DNA of 64,000 bases, from assembly GCA_015066245.1 (NCBI GenBank), contig SVOS01000001.1, forward strand, positions 1 to 64,000. Direction: 5' to 3'. The notes under the pieces were generated by a model that worked only from the letters and a program-made list of their open reading frames with translations, ran no database searches and had not been told where the DNA came from. Both the position numbers and the translations under genes were made by a program. Positions within the stretch are counted from its first letter, which is position 1, and every line of letters begins with the position of its first letter. The stretch comes from Oscillospiraceae bacterium (GTDB taxonomy: Bacteria; Bacillota; Clostridia; Oscillospirales; Acutalibacteraceae). This document shows, piece after piece, positions 1 to 9,598 of the stretch.

Positions 1-3000
1 GCAGGTGTTGCGTTCTTCTTGTACTCTGCCTTTACTGTGATATCCTTTGTGATATAGTCGATATCATCAGACCAACCTGTGAATGTGTAGCCATCTACTT
101 CGGGTGCAGTGGGAGCTACGGCTGCAAGACCATAATTTACTTTCTGCTCTGAAAGCACATTGCCGTCCTTATCAACAAAGGTTACTGTGAAGGATACAAT
201 CTCAGGGGTTGTAGAATCCTTGGTTGCAACAATGATAAGTTTTGTATCTGCTGAGATTGCCTTGAGTGTATAAACACCATTTTCATCACATGGTAAAGTC
301 TTCATATCTGCTACCACAGCGTTAAGTGTGTAGCCCTCTGCAACTGTTACAGTAAATGTAAAGTCTGTGCCCTCTTCAACGCTGTTTGCGTCAAGGTCTG
401 TAACAACCTCATAAATATCCGATTTATCCCATGTAACCTTGTAGTATACTGGTGTTTCGATGATTTCCCAAAGAGCATTGATTACAAGATTGGATGTAAC
501 ATTTGTAAAATCAGCATTCCAACCTGCAAAGGTATATCCTTCTTTCTCGGGATCAGCGGGAGCAACAGCGGACTTGCCGTATTCTACATTCTGCTCGGAA
601 TAAACTGTACCGTCGCTATCAATAAATACAACAAGATAAGTCTTTACGCTTTCTTCAAACTCAGCTGTTACAGTTAAGTCGGTTGTTACATTTGTAAAGT
701 CTGTATCCCAACCGATAAAGGTGTACTCATATTGAGTTGTGGAGCTGCGGACAGGGTCTTTGGGAGCTGTTGCAGATTTACCATCTTCTACAGTCTGGGT
801 GTCAATAACTGTACCGTCCCAGTTTTTGAATGTTACTGTGTGAGTAACAACAGGTTCGGTCTCAACATAAGTATTCTTAAGGTTGTGATATGTACCGCCC
901 CACTCAAAGAGGAGGATAATCTGGTCTTCAGCATAAGAAACTGACTCTGCTGCCCATTTGCCGTCAGAACCCTTATCCCAGGTCTTCATATCTGTTGCTT
1001 CTGCAGGAATAGTGGTCTTATAAACATTAAATGTCTGCTTTTGGTTGTCCCAATAAGCTGAACCTACTGCATACTGAGCAGTTGCACCTGTTGCAGTAAG
1101 AGTTGCATCCCCTGCAAGGCCGGTAGAATCATTCCAGTAATGGAGTGTGGGTACAAAATCTGTGATGTACTCGATTACACCAACATAAACTGTCTTGGTT
1201 GTAACCACGGGAATATCAGGAAGCTCATCAGAATTCTTAGACACTGTCAGTCTCTTTGCAGCGTTGTCCCAAGCAAAGGTATATGTACCGCCTGTAGCTG
1301 TGAAAGTACAGTTGTCGGATACGGATGTAGACATTTCCCAACGCATTGCACTGTCTGTGAAAGAACCTGCGTTGCCATACCATGAGCCGTTTGAATCAAT
1401 CTTAAAGGTATATGTACCTGCCTCAAATGCCTTGGTAAGAGTATAAACATCCTCTGAGTCTGTCTTCTGGAATGCATCCTTAGCTTCCCAGTTATTGAAT
1501 GTGCCCTTAAGGTAAATTGTAGAATTCTCTAAGGATAAAGTATTTGCAGTATTATAAGTAATCTGATATGTACCGTCTGCCTTCTGTACAAAGGTCATAG
1601 TTCTGTATGTTCCGTCAGAGTTTGCAGTGCCGATAATAGCCTTTGAACCTGCGGGAGCATTTGCGTTAACGGTAACTGTGGTGCCGTCAAGGGTTACAAA
1701 GCCTGCGTTGCTTGTGTGGCCCATAACGATGTCTCCATCCATATTCACGGTATAAGTGTTAACTGTGGATGACATTGTAACTGTTGAACCATCGTTTGCA
1801 ATACCGCCTGCAGCAAGGCTGTTCTCTGTATTGTTTGCATGAAGTGTAAGAGCAAGTCCTTCAAAGGATTCTTCTGTAAGTGCCACTGTGTTTGTGTCGG
1901 GCTTGCTTGCGTTGGAGGAGAATCGGATTGTAGCATCTTTAAGCTTACCGTTATAAACTCTGAATGAGCTGTTAGCACCCAGATTCTCAAGATATGCAAT
2001 AAATTCTGCATCAGCAGTTTCGTCAAACTGAACAGATGCCTTTGCACTTGCACCTACTGCATAATAATGAAGTGTGTTTGTTGTAGAATCAAAGTATACT
2101 CTGCCCTCTCTTGTCAGGTAAGTTGCACCTGAGGAGGGGTCAAGAATACGGTATGTACCGTTTGTCAAAACAGATGTAACACTCTCGGGAGGTGTAACAG
2201 TAAAGTCCTTTTCTGACAAATAGTAGGTTTCTACAGGCTGATAGTTCATACTTGTAACGAGGCTTTCGTACATATCAGAAACCTCTGCTTTGTATGTAAC
2301 ACTTACACCGCCGGGCATAACCTGAGTTTTGTTACGGCTGTCGTCACCTGTAACAAGGAAGATTGTGTTGCCCTTTGACATAACTTTGCCTGTGTCAATA
2401 TTGGGGTTAGTAATACCTACAAGCCAATCGGGAGAAGCGGTAGTTTTGCCGCCCTCTGACTGATTTTCCATAAGCTCGCTATAAACATCTGTAAGCGATT
2501 TGCCTGTGAGGTTGGTGCCTGTGTTTGCATAATAATACGCATAAGCACGCATCCACATGGGACGAAGGGCTGTTTCAATAAGTGCATCCTCTAAGTTTTC
2601 TTTATCCTTATAAAGAGTAGCAAGAACATTTGCAACCTGAGGAGTAATGAAAACTACACGTTTTGTATTTATATAGGTTTCAGAATCAGCCGCACCTAAG
2701 CCGCCTAAGTTTTTCTCTGTAATATCCCATGCAATGATCTTCATAACCTGCTCGGGAAGGTCTGTGGCAGGAGTCACATTGTTGCCCCACATTGAGAAGG
2801 ATGAGGCTGTAACTGTGCTTTCGTTAAGGTCAAAGCCCTGCTGTACGTTATAAGGTTCCCAACCGATATCAAGGCAGGCAGCATCGTTTTCTGAGAACAC
2901 CAGAGGCTGCATATATCCGAAGGAAGTGCTGCGCTCTGAGGCGATACCTGCAAGATTAATCAGTGCAAACTCTATAAATCTGCCCAAAGCAATGTTTGCT

Positions 3001-3617
3001 TCTTCTGTTGTCATACCCTGCTGGTTGTCGATACCAAGCTGGCGTGCAAGAGGACCGTTGACAAATGCCATGGGAGTAAGGCTTCCGTCCTTAAGAGAGT
3101 TTACGTATTCTTCGTTATTCATAGCCTTTGTAAAAGCGATACAAATAGGCATATACTCTGCTGAGCAGCCTGACATAACCGCATTTACTGCTACCTGATA
3201 GGCAGTAATAACCCTGCCTGTTGAAGCAACGGTTGCAACTACATCTGTGTCGCCTTCGGGGATATATCTCATGAATTTTTCAACCTTTAAGGTTGTGGGA
3301 GGAATAACGGTCATTCCGTCTGTCTGTCCCAAGTTTCTGTAATAATCCTGTACCTCATGAAAAGCTCCTGTGAATACTACTTCTGCACAATTTGCATTAG
3401 CAGATGCAGAGCTTACGGGAGAAACTACCTTAAATACGTTTTCATCGGGCTCAAGACAATCACAGTCGTCCTCAGCGCAGTTAAGGTCTTCGTACGAAGT
3501 AATCGTTTCGTCATCGTAATGATAAGCACTTGCACTAAATCCTACTGACATAAGGCTAAGGCCCATTACCAGACAGAGGATTACTGCAACTACACGTTTT
3601 AATAAATTAGTTTTCAT
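1..3617 (-). CDS. Secreted multidomain protein (UGSC-associated domain, carbohydrate-binding-like and InlB-type repeats), 3' end outside window
   Basis: The reading frame is open from ATG at 3617 to the window edge, about 1205 codons, so the C-terminus is missing. The N-terminus MKTNLLKRVV followed by a hydrophobic stretch ending near ASA is a signal peptide. Next comes a domain of about 400 residues (TDGMTVIPPT, YQVAVNAVMSGC, AFVNGPLARQLG, WGNNVTPATD) paralogous to residues 245-640 of the neighbouring product starting at 6363. This copy lacks the N-terminal cysteine-motif domain of that neighbour. It then has the same beta-rich domains (DGTYRI, REGRVYFDS, GTVTV-type strands). A module at about 1535-1210 (YLKGTFNNWEA, GTYTFKIDSNGSW) resembles starch-binding or pullulanase X modules. 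At least three InlB/Listeria-Bacteroides repeats (GYTFTGW, EYTFIGWDTDFTNVT) occupy about 840-1. It is probably an extracellular surface protein. Its enzymatic role is unknown. Confidence 0.7.
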   Translation of the reverse strand, partial: MKTNLLKRVVAVILCLVMGLSLMSVGFSASAYHYDDETITSYEDLNCAEDDCDCLEPDENVFKVVSPVSSASANANCAEVVFTGAFHEVQDYYRNLGQTDGMTVIPPTTLKVEKFMRYIPEGDTDVVATVASTGRVITAYQVAVNAVMSGCSAEYMPICIAFTKAMNNEEYVNSLKDGSLTPMAFVNGPLARQLGIDNQQGMTTEEANIALGRFIEFALINLAGIASERSTSFGYMQPLVFSENDAACLDIGWEPYNVQQGFDLNESTVTASSFSMWGNNVTPATDLPEQVMKIIAWDITEKNLGGLGAADSETYINTKRVVFITPQVANVLATLYKDKENLEDALIETALRPMWMRAYAYYYANTGTNLTGKSLTDVYSELMENQSEGGKTTASPDWLVGITNPNIDTGKVMSKGNTIFLVTGDDSRNKTQVMPGGVSVTYKAEVSDMYESLVTSMNYQPVETYYLSEKDFTVTPPESVTSVLTNGTYRILDPSSGATYLTREGRVYFDSTTNTLHYYAVGASAKASVQFDETADAEFIAYLENLGANSSFRVYNGKLKDATIRFSSNASKPDTNTVALTEESFEGLALTLHANNTENSLAAGGIANDGSTVTMSSTVNTYTVNMDGDIVMGHTSNAGFVTLDGTTVTVNANAPAGSKAIIGTANSDGTYRTMTFVQKADGTYQITYNTANTLSLENSTIYLKGTFNNWEAKDAFQKTDSEDVYTLTKAFEAGTYTFKIDSNGSWYGNAGSFTDSAMRWEMSTSVSDNCTFTATGGTYTFAWDNAAKRLTVSKNSDELPDIPVVTTKTVYVGVIEYITDFVPTLHYWNDSTGLAGDATLTATGATAQYAVGSAYWDNQKQTFNVYKTTIPAEATDMKTWDKGSDGKWAAESVSYAEDQIILLFEWGGTYHNLKNTYVETEPVVTHTVTFKNWDGTVIDTQTVEDGKSATAPKDPVRSSTTQYEYTFIGWDTDFTNVTTDLTVTAEFEESVKTYLVVFIDSDGTVYSEQNVEYGKSAVAPADPEKEGYTFAGWNADFTNVTSNLVINALWEIIETPVYYKVTWDKSDIYEVVTDLDANSVEEGTDFTFTVTVAEGYTLNAVVADMKTLPCDENGVYTLKAISADTKLIIVATKDSTTPEIVSFTVTFVDKDGNVLSEQKVNYGLAAVAPTAPEVDGYTFTGWSDDIDYITKDITVKAEYKKNATP

Positions 3618-3654
3618 ATAGTAACATCCTTTCTGAATTAATGGTTAGCCTCAA

Positions 3655-6363
3655 TCACATGCTGAGAGCTGTATTATAGGTAATTGTATAAGTGTTATCG
3701 GAATTATAGACAACTGTAAGCGCCTTATATGTGCCGTCACCGTTATCTATGCCGATATATGCAACATCTCCTGCAGCAGGAGTTTCATTTACTGTTGCTT
3801 TGCTGCCGCTTAAAGTAATAAAGTCTGCAGTAGAGGACGCACCCATCACAAGAGTGCCTTCAAGGTTAATATCAAAGCTCCTGACGTCACCGTTAAGCTT
3901 GATAACTGCACCGTCCAAAGCTGCCGAGCCTTCTGTAGAGCTGCCTTTTCCGTCTGTATTTGCAGCAATTGTAAGGCTTATATTTTCAAAAACATCAGCA
4001 CCCAGTGTTGTGGCGTCTTTTTCCATGTTTCTTGAACTTGCAGGAACACGTAAGATAACATCCGTTACTTTGCCGCCTGCAACGGTCATTGTGCTGTTAA
4101 GTCCTGCTGCCTCAACAAGAGTAATAAAGTCGGCATAAGTGGCAGAACCCAAAACAGATGCCGCTGAAGCACTGCCGCCTACGGAATAGTATGTAAGAGT
4201 ATCGGATGAAGAATCAAAATACATTCTTCCTTCGCTTGATACCTGATTTGTACTGCTTACGATTCTGTATGTTCCGTCTGTAACGCCTGAGGGTACAGTA
4301 GCACTAAAGGTAGCTACAGGTGTGTCATCGTCGGTATCATCATCTGTATCACCGCCTGTATTACCGCCTGTATTACCACCGGGATTGTAGTTGGGGTTAT
4401 AGTAGCCGTCACCTGTTTCGGCATCAGGCTGAACTTCAGGAGTAATTGTGCCTGCAAGGAGTCCTTCCCAATTCTTGGGAAGCTCGATTTCATAAGAAGC
4501 ACAGTCGCCGCCGGGCATAACCTGGAACTCGCTCTTTGAGTCACCGCCGGTAACAACAAAGCCTGTGTGGCCTTTTTCCATAGTCTGTGCAGTAACCAGA
4601 GAATCAAAGGGAACCACACCCTGAAGCCACTGAGGAACTGCAGTATTGTCAACGATATCTGCTTCTACATTTTCTGTAGAGCCGCCGTTGGCAATAAATG
4701 CATAATGCTCATCAAATGTCTGATTGAGGTGAATCTTACTGCCTGTGTTTGCCCAGTAATGAGCGTATGTACGCATCCACAAAGGACGGCGAGCAGTTGA
4801 GATAAGAGTATCCTCAAGTACATCCTTTGAGGTATAGCCATCTGCCAGGTCTTTGGCAGCTTCGGCAGTTATGAATACCATTCTGGGTACTCTGGGGTTT
4901 GTATTTCCCAAGCCGTTTTGCTGCTTTTCTGTGATATCCCATGCCATGAGCTGCATAATCTTCTCTGCGTTATCTGTTGCAGGAGTTACGCTGTTACCCC
5001 ATGTAATGGTAGAGCCGCAGGTGATAACGTTATCTGTAGACTCAAAGCCCTGCATTACATGATAGGGCTCCCAACCGATTGCTTCGCAGGTTTTTTCGTC
5101 CTCAGCAAATGCAAAGGGCTCCATATAGCCGAATGTTCCCATTCGGTTTTCTTTAATCTTGTAGCCTGCAAGGTTGAGCATTGCAAGAGACATATATCTG
5201 CCCAAAAGCTTGTTTGCTTCTGCGTTTGTCATATTTTCGTCAAAGCTTATGCCAAGCTCCTCGGCAATCGGACCATTTACAAGGATATAAGGAGTCCATG
5301 CGTGGGTGCTCTGCAAAGGCTTGTAGAAGTCGCCGTGACCCAGACACTTTGTAATTGCAATACAAAGGGGCATATACTCGGGAGGACAGCCTGCCATAAC
5401 AGCATTAACTGCAACCTGATATGCAGTAATGGAGCGGTTAGCAGGAGGAACGTCCTGAGCTTCACCGTTGCGGTTTGTGCACACAAGGTCTTCTGCCTCA
5501 TAATCTGTATATGCAAGGTAGTACTCTACCTTTGCCTTTGTGGGAGGAACTACGGGAAGTCCGTCGGTCATTTCATTAACTTCATAGAACTCCTGTATCC
5601 TCTGATAAGAGCCTGTAAAGATTACGTCGTTGTACTTGACGCTTCCTACTGCACCTGCGATTTCGTCAATCTCTGCCTGAGTGATTTCTGTTGTAAGTGC
5701 AGTAACAACCTGACTGTAGAGAATGTCTCGTGCTTTTCTCTCCTGTTCTTCGGTTGTATCAGCCGCAAAAGCACCGGGGTATGCCGCAGTTCTTACAACA
5801 GGAACACCACGGTTAAGACCTGTGGAGCGAATCTGAGCAATAAAGGTTTCGGCACCTACTACAACTGCAGGAATGCCGATATACTCGGCAGCAAGTGCGT
5901 TACCTGTTTCTTTAACTGTACAGATACCGCATCCGCAGTTACCTGAGATTACTGCGTCCACGCCCATAGATATGAGCTTCTGCTGAAATTCTTTGGACTG
6001 AGCACTCTGGTTGTTGGGGTTGAATGTACCACCCTTGCCAATCTCGTCCATGTAATAAGTTTTACAGCCGAATTCTTCCTCCAGCATATCGCGGAGTATT
6101 GCGTGAGTAACAGAAGCACTGAAGCTTCCGCCAACAAGTGCAATGGTCTTGCCCTCAAGGGTATCAAGACGTGCGGGCTGCTCAATAGGCTCAATGGTTG
6201 AACCTGTTGGTACGGGGGATACTACCGCAAATGAATTGTTAAGGGGTTCGATTTCTGACAGCTCAGTAGCAGAAGCAGACGGAATTGCCACCACAGCCAC
6301 AGAAACCAGACACGCCAAACAAAGCACAAGCGACAGTACACGCTTAAAGGTGTTTGATTTCAT
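3655..6363 (-). CDS. Secreted UGSC-like two-domain protein with C-terminal beta-rich repeats
   Basis: A 902-residue protein with signal peptide (residues 1-32, MKSNTFKRVL, SASA cleavage region). Residues 68-235 resemble the UGSC domain family: a Rossmann-like start (GKTIALVGGS), a cysteine cluster GNCGCGICT at 141-149 (Cys143, Cys145, Cys148), then GIPAVVVGAETF. Residues 245-640 match the domain that commonly follows it (TDGLPVVPPT at 266-275, AVNAVMAGCPPEYMP, ILVNGPIAEELG). A Gly/Asn/Thr/Asp-rich linker at about 648-682 leads to two beta-rich modules also found in the downstream paralogue. UGSC-family proteins I know of are cytoplasmic, some with selenocysteine in the motif. This one is exported and has cysteine codons only. 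No sortase motif, dockerin or membrane anchor is visible at the C-terminus. It is 37 bp from the next gene and probably co-transcribed with it. Substrate unknown. Confidence 0.65.
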   Translation of the reverse strand: MKSNTFKRVLSLVLCLACLVSVAVVAIPSASATELSEIEPLNNSFAVVSPVPTGSTIEPIEQPARLDTLEGKTIALVGGSFSASVTHAILRDMLEEEFGCKTYYMDEIGKGGTFNPNNQSAQSKEFQQKLISMGVDAVISGNCGCGICTVKETGNALAAEYIGIPAVVVGAETFIAQIRSTGLNRGVPVVRTAAYPGAFAADTTEEQERKARDILYSQVVTALTTEITQAEIDEIAGAVGSVKYNDVIFTGSYQRIQEFYEVNEMTDGLPVVPPTKAKVEYYLAYTDYEAEDLVCTNRNGEAQDVPPANRSITAYQVAVNAVMAGCPPEYMPLCIAITKCLGHGDFYKPLQSTHAWTPYILVNGPIAEELGISFDENMTNAEANKLLGRYMSLAMLNLAGYKIKENRMGTFGYMEPFAFAEDEKTCEAIGWEPYHVMQGFESTDNVITCGSTITWGNSVTPATDNAEKIMQLMAWDITEKQQNGLGNTNPRVPRMVFITAEAAKDLADGYTSKDVLEDTLISTARRPLWMRTYAHYWANTGSKIHLNQTFDEHYAFIANGGSTENVEADIVDNTAVPQWLQGVVPFDSLVTAQTMEKGHTGFVVTGGDSKSEFQVMPGGDCASYEIELPKNWEGLLAGTITPEVQPDAETGDGYYNPNYNPGGNTGGNTGGDTDDDTDDDTPVATFSATVPSGVTDGTYRIVSSTNQVSSEGRMYFDSSSDTLTYYSVGGSASAASVLGSATYADFITLVEAAGLNSTMTVAGGKVTDVILRVPASSRNMEKDATTLGADVFENISLTIAANTDGKGSSTEGSAALDGAVIKLNGDVRSFDINLEGTLVMGASSTADFITLSGSKATVNETPAAGDVAYIGIDNGDGTYKALTVVYNSDNTYTITYNTALSM

Positions 6364-6408
6364 AGAATCATCCTTTCAATAAATTTTATGCAAACTGAAT
6401 AACCGCCT

Positions 6409-7335
6409 TTATTCAGCATAATATATTTCGTCAGCCGAGGATACGGGAGCCTCGGGGAGATTTTCGGCAGTATAGAATGTATAATCTCCGAAAAATGCAT
6501 CTGCAAAAAGAGAATCCGAAGTTTTGTCATTGCTGAACTTCAGGTTTTGATTTTCGTCTTTTTCATAGCTTACGGTGTACTTTGTATCTTTGTCGGTTAC
6601 AAGGCTGAAAGTAATAACATTGTCCTCGGCGGAATATGCGTAATACATATTTCTGTCAAGGCCCAGCATCTCGCTTTCGTAATGAATAACCATCACGCCG
6701 TTGCTCATAAATTCAACACTCTGCACATAAGGGAATGTATAAAAATAGTAAGAAACAAATCTTTCGTTGCTGGTGTATTCTGTGCCTACAATAGACTTGT
6801 CGGTTTTGTAGCTTTTGTAAGCCTGATTCTCGTAGTCGGGGTCGCTCGCCTGCTCAAAGATATATTCCTGCTCATCATAAGTAACCCCCGTTTCCTCGTC
6901 GGTGTATCGGGGATAAATTATTTTGAGCTTTGCATCACCCAGAAGCTTTGAGCCCGAAATGCTGTACTCCATGTCCTCTGTGCCCAGATTGATTTTGGTG
7001 ACAGAGTCCTTTTCCATAAGCTCATATTCATAAACCTCGACTCCGCCCTGATAACAGGTGCGGTACTCTCCTCTGCCGTATTTATCGGGCTTGTCGAAGA
7101 TATAGTAAACCTTGTCCTTTTCGGGAAGTTCATCTCTTGTTGCCTCAGAAATCTCGGGATTCACCACAAGCTCCCAGGCACCCGAAATATCCTTGGGTAT
7201 AAGATAGGACCCCAATATAACTCCGCCACCTGCAAGCAAAAGTACAACTACTGCAACAATTATCACTATAATGCCCTTTTTGCTTTTGAAAAAAGGTTTT
7301 TTTACACTTACTTTTTCTGACATATTTTCGCTCAT
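6409..7335 (-). CDS. Single-pass membrane protein with extracellular domain, unknown function
   Basis: A 308-residue protein with a short basic cytoplasmic tail (MSENMSEKVSVKKPFFKSKK), one transmembrane helix at about 21-45 (rich in I, V, L and G) and an outside domain beginning DISGAW. The DISGAWEL start and beta-rich, Asp/Tyr/Glu-rich composition resemble small lipocalin-like extracellular domains in Clostridia, but I cannot name a family. The first ATG is preceded by AGAGGAAC in the mRNA sense, a fair ribosome-binding site, and a consensus promoter lies at 7406-7434. The two secreted proteins downstream may be transcribed from the same promoter, since no terminator is seen in the 45-bp gap at 6364-6408. 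Confidence 0.6.
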   Translation of the reverse strand: MSENMSEKVSVKKPFFKSKKGIIVIIVAVVVLLLAGGGVILGSYLIPKDISGAWELVVNPEISEATRDELPEKDKVYYIFDKPDKYGRGEYRTCYQGGVEVYEYELMEKDSVTKINLGTEDMEYSISGSKLLGDAKLKIIYPRYTDEETGVTYDEQEYIFEQASDPDYENQAYKSYKTDKSIVGTEYTSNERFVSYYFYTFPYVQSVEFMSNGVMVIHYESEMLGLDRNMYYAYSAEDNVITFSLVTDKDTKYTVSYEKDENQNLKFSNDKTSDSLFADAFFGDYTFYTAENLPEAPVSSADEIYYAE

Positions 7336-7405
7336 TTTCTGTTCCTCTTTGCATTAATACTCAGCTACACATATTCATGAATAATATATAGCTATACATA
7401 TTAAT

Positions 7406-7434
7406 ATTATATAAAATCCCCTATTATCTGTCAA
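7406..7434 (-). promoter_or_regulatory. Sigma-A promoter for the 7335 gene
   Basis: On the minus strand TTGACA (7434-7429) and TATAAT (7411-7406) are both perfect, with a 17-bp spacer. The promoter lies about 70 bp upstream of the ATG at 7335. Confidence 0.8.
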
Positions 7435-7560
7435 CCGAAATATCACCACTCTGCATAAATCCTACATATTCGGTTTAATATTTTTGTGTATTTTGACAAA
7501 ACAGGGCAAAAAAAGATATCCCGGAAAGCTCCGGGATGTTGTTCTGGATTTTTCTGTTTT

Positions 7561-7811
7561 GAAGAAAAGTAACGGGAGGGCACAGAGGCCCTCCCCTACT
7601 ATATACGTTATTTTTATTTATAATCAACCTGCCGTTGAAGATAGTTTTTTCTCTAAATTATACCTATTCGTAGGTGCTATGCCCTCGGGTGGCTAATCAA
7701 CCTACGATAAAATTTTGATTTAATTTCGACCCGCCGTCAACTGAAGGCTTCATCAAAATGTAACCCATCCAAAGGCGAAATGCCCTCGGGTGGCTAACCC
7801 GTGGCTAACGG
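7561..7811. repeat. Dispersed intergenic repeat, copy 1
   Basis: The stretch starts with the hairpin GGGAGGGC-ACAGAG-GCCCTCCC (7575-7596). It continues through an AT-rich segment to CCAAAGGCGAAATGCCCTCGGGTGGCTAACCC near 7773-7803 (shown here only as landmark words: AAAGGCG, then CTCGGGTGGCTAACCC). An additional CTCGGGTGGCTAA occurs near 7682. The same order of elements recurs at 55795-56018 and parts recur at 19037 and 53.8-54.2 kb. Short open frames within it are artefacts of the repeat. It fills the gap between the 7335 gene and murF. Confidence 0.75.
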
Positions 7812-9170
7812 TCAAAGCTCCTTAATCTGCTCCACAAGCTCGGCGAAGTTCATGGAGTGGCTGGCTTTTACCAGCACTGTATCGCCAATGGTAAGCATCT
7901 CGTACATATAAAGCTTTGCTTCCTCAACGCTCTGATACCACTCGGCATCAATATGCTGACGTGCGGCTTTGTAAATTTCCAGAGCCAGGTCACCTACTGC
8001 AATTACAAGGTCAAGCTTAAGCTCTGCAATAAGCTGACCGATTTCGTAGTGAAGCTGTTTTTCATTCTCCCCCAGCTCCTTCATATCGCCCACAAGGGCT
8101 ACACGTCTGCCGTCAAAGGCACTGAGAGTCTTTAAGGATGCCTTCATGGACTCGGGGTTTGCGTTGTAACAATCGTCGATAATGGTAAGGTTCTCGGTCT
8201 TTATGATATTTGCTCTGCCGCCAATGGTGCGGTAAGCATCAAGCCCCCTTACAATCTCCTCTTTTGTAAGCCCCAGAGTAAGAGCCACCGCCACTGCTGC
8301 CAGAGCATTCTGCACCATGTGCTCGCCTAAATTATGAATGCGGGCTTTAAACTCAAGGTCCTTTGTATGTACGGTAAAATCCGTAAAAGTTTCGTTGTCG
8401 CTGACGATATCCGTGGCGAAAATATCGTTTTGTTCATTAAGTCCGTAGAAAATAACCTTTGCACCCTCGGGAATCTCGGCATTTCTCAGGTTAGAGTCGT
8501 CGCCGTTAAGGACTACGGTGCCACCCTCTTTAAGAAACTTGAGCATCTCGGTCTTTGCCTTTAAGACGCCTTTTAAATCTTTGAGATTTTCAAGGTGGCA
8601 CTTGCCCACATTTGTCAGCACCGCAATGTCGGGCTTTGCCATATTTGCAAGCACGCTCATTTCGCCGAAGTCGGAAATACCCATTTCGATAACCGCGGCA
8701 GTGTGGGTTTCTTCAAGGGCAAAAAGTGTAATGGGCACACCTAAGGCATTGTTGAAATTGCCCTGGGTTTTGTGAGTGTGAAAATGCTCGGAAAGTGTGG
8801 CGGCAATAATTTCTTTGGTGCTGGTTTTGCCGACACTGCCCGAAATGCCCACAAAGGGAATATCAAATTTTTCTCTGTATTTTTCTGCAATCTTAATGAG
8901 TGCCTCCTGGGTATTGTCCACCAGAATATGGGCAGACCCGTCAGCAGGCTCTCTCTCGCAGATGGAGCAGATTGCACCAATCTCAATACACTGAGGAATA
9001 AAACTGTGTCCGTCAACACGCTCGCCTACTATTGCGGCAAAAACCGAGCCCTTGCCAGCTTTGCGGCTGTCGGTGGTTATAGAGTCGACCTCTTTTGAGA
9101 GAATATCCAGATTTCCCGAGAATTTGCCACCGCAGGCATCAAGGATTTCTGCCACTGTAAAGTTCTTCAT
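7812..9170 (-). CDS. murF: UDP-N-acetylmuramoyl-tripeptide--D-alanyl-D-alanine ligase MurF
   Basis: MurF adds the D-Ala-D-Ala dipeptide to UDP-MurNAc-tripeptide in the cytoplasm, the last soluble step of peptidoglycan precursor synthesis. The 452-residue length is normal. The N-terminal Mur domain carries DSRKAGKGSVFAAI. The ATP-binding P-loop is GISGSVGKTSTKE (108-120, Lys115). The central domain shows GNFNNALGVP, EMGISDFGEM and LTNVGKCHLENL. The C-terminal domain begins GGRANI and has the DDCYNANPESM motif that separates MurF from MurC/D/E. It is the last gene of a three-gene operon, 2 bp after yjbQ, and runs into the repeat at 7561-7811. Confidence 0.95.
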   Translation of the reverse strand: MKNFTVAEILDACGGKFSGNLDILSKEVDSITTDSRKAGKGSVFAAIVGERVDGHSFIPQCIEIGAICSICEREPADGSAHILVDNTQEALIKIAEKYREKFDIPFVGISGSVGKTSTKEIIAATLSEHFHTHKTQGNFNNALGVPITLFALEETHTAAVIEMGISDFGEMSVLANMAKPDIAVLTNVGKCHLENLKDLKGVLKAKTEMLKFLKEGGTVVLNGDDSNLRNAEIPEGAKVIFYGLNEQNDIFATDIVSDNETFTDFTVHTKDLEFKARIHNLGEHMVQNALAAVAVALTLGLTKEEIVRGLDAYRTIGGRANIIKTENLTIIDDCYNANPESMKASLKTLSAFDGRRVALVGDMKELGENEKQLHYEIGQLIAELKLDLVIAVGDLALEIYKAARQHIDAEWYQSVEEAKLYMYEMLTIGDTVLVKASHSMNFAELVEQIKEL

Positions 9171-9172
9171 AA

Positions 9173-9589
9173 TTACTCACCTATAATTTTAATGAGGGCA
9201 TGCTTATTACGCATACCGTCAAGTTCATAATAAAAAATCTGCTCCCATGTACCAAAGTCAAGCTTGCCATTTGTTATGGCACATACAACCTCTCTGCCCA
9301 TAATGGTGCGTTTGAGGTGAGCATCGGCATTATCCTCAAAACCGTTGTGGTCATACTGACTGTAGGGCTTTTCGGGAGCAAGTTTTTCGAGCCAACGCTC
9401 GTAATCTCTGTGAAGCCCCGACTCGTCATCGTTGATGAATACGGATGCGGTGATGTTCATGGCGTTGACAAGGACCAAACCCTCTTTAACACCGCTTTCG
9501 TCAATGGCGGCCTGCACATCTCTTGTAATATTTACAAGGCCGCGTCTTTTGGGGACATTAAACCAGAGCTCTTTTCTGAAACTTTTCAT
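9173..9589 (-). CDS. yjbQ: YjbQ family protein (UPF0047, secondary thiamine-phosphate synthase type)
   Basis: The 138-residue length matches the UPF0047/YjbQ family, a small single-domain fold often annotated as a secondary thiamine-phosphate synthase because the E. coli member can suppress thiE loss. Its physiological role is uncertain. Diagnostic parts are the N-terminal strand with [14 protein letters not shown], then [20 protein letters not shown], the metal-site-like [21 protein letters not shown] and [13 protein letters not shown] close to the end. It lies 9 bp after the tautomerase gene and 2 bp before murF on the same strand. Confidence 0.88.
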   Translation of the reverse strand: MKSFRKELWFNVPKRRGLVNITRDVQAAIDESGVKEGLVLVNAMNITASVFINDDESGLHRDYERWLEKLAPEKPYSQYDHNGFEDNADAHLKRTIMGREVVCAITNGKLDFGTWEQIFYYELDGMRNKHALIKIIGE

Positions 9590-9598
9590 AATTTCACC

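Noticed and set aside
5916-5942. Selenocysteine in the UGSC-like motif
   Set aside because: All motif positions are cysteine codons and there is no in-frame TGA, so no recoding is needed.
4918-5946. A 342-codon plus-strand open frame, with other long frames opposite the 3655-6363 gene
   Set aside because: It lies antisense to a well supported secreted protein, has cysteine-rich low-complexity translation, no ribosome-binding site and no recognisable motif.
6364-6408. Terminator between the 6409 and 6363 genes
   Set aside because: No convincing stem with a T run is present, so the three genes are treated as possibly co-transcribed.
7484-7696. Short open frames in the repeat at 7.5-7.7 kb, with a similar one at 55780-55980
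   Set aside because: They share near-identical peptide text only because the DNA repeat is shared, and they span the hairpin without a start signal.
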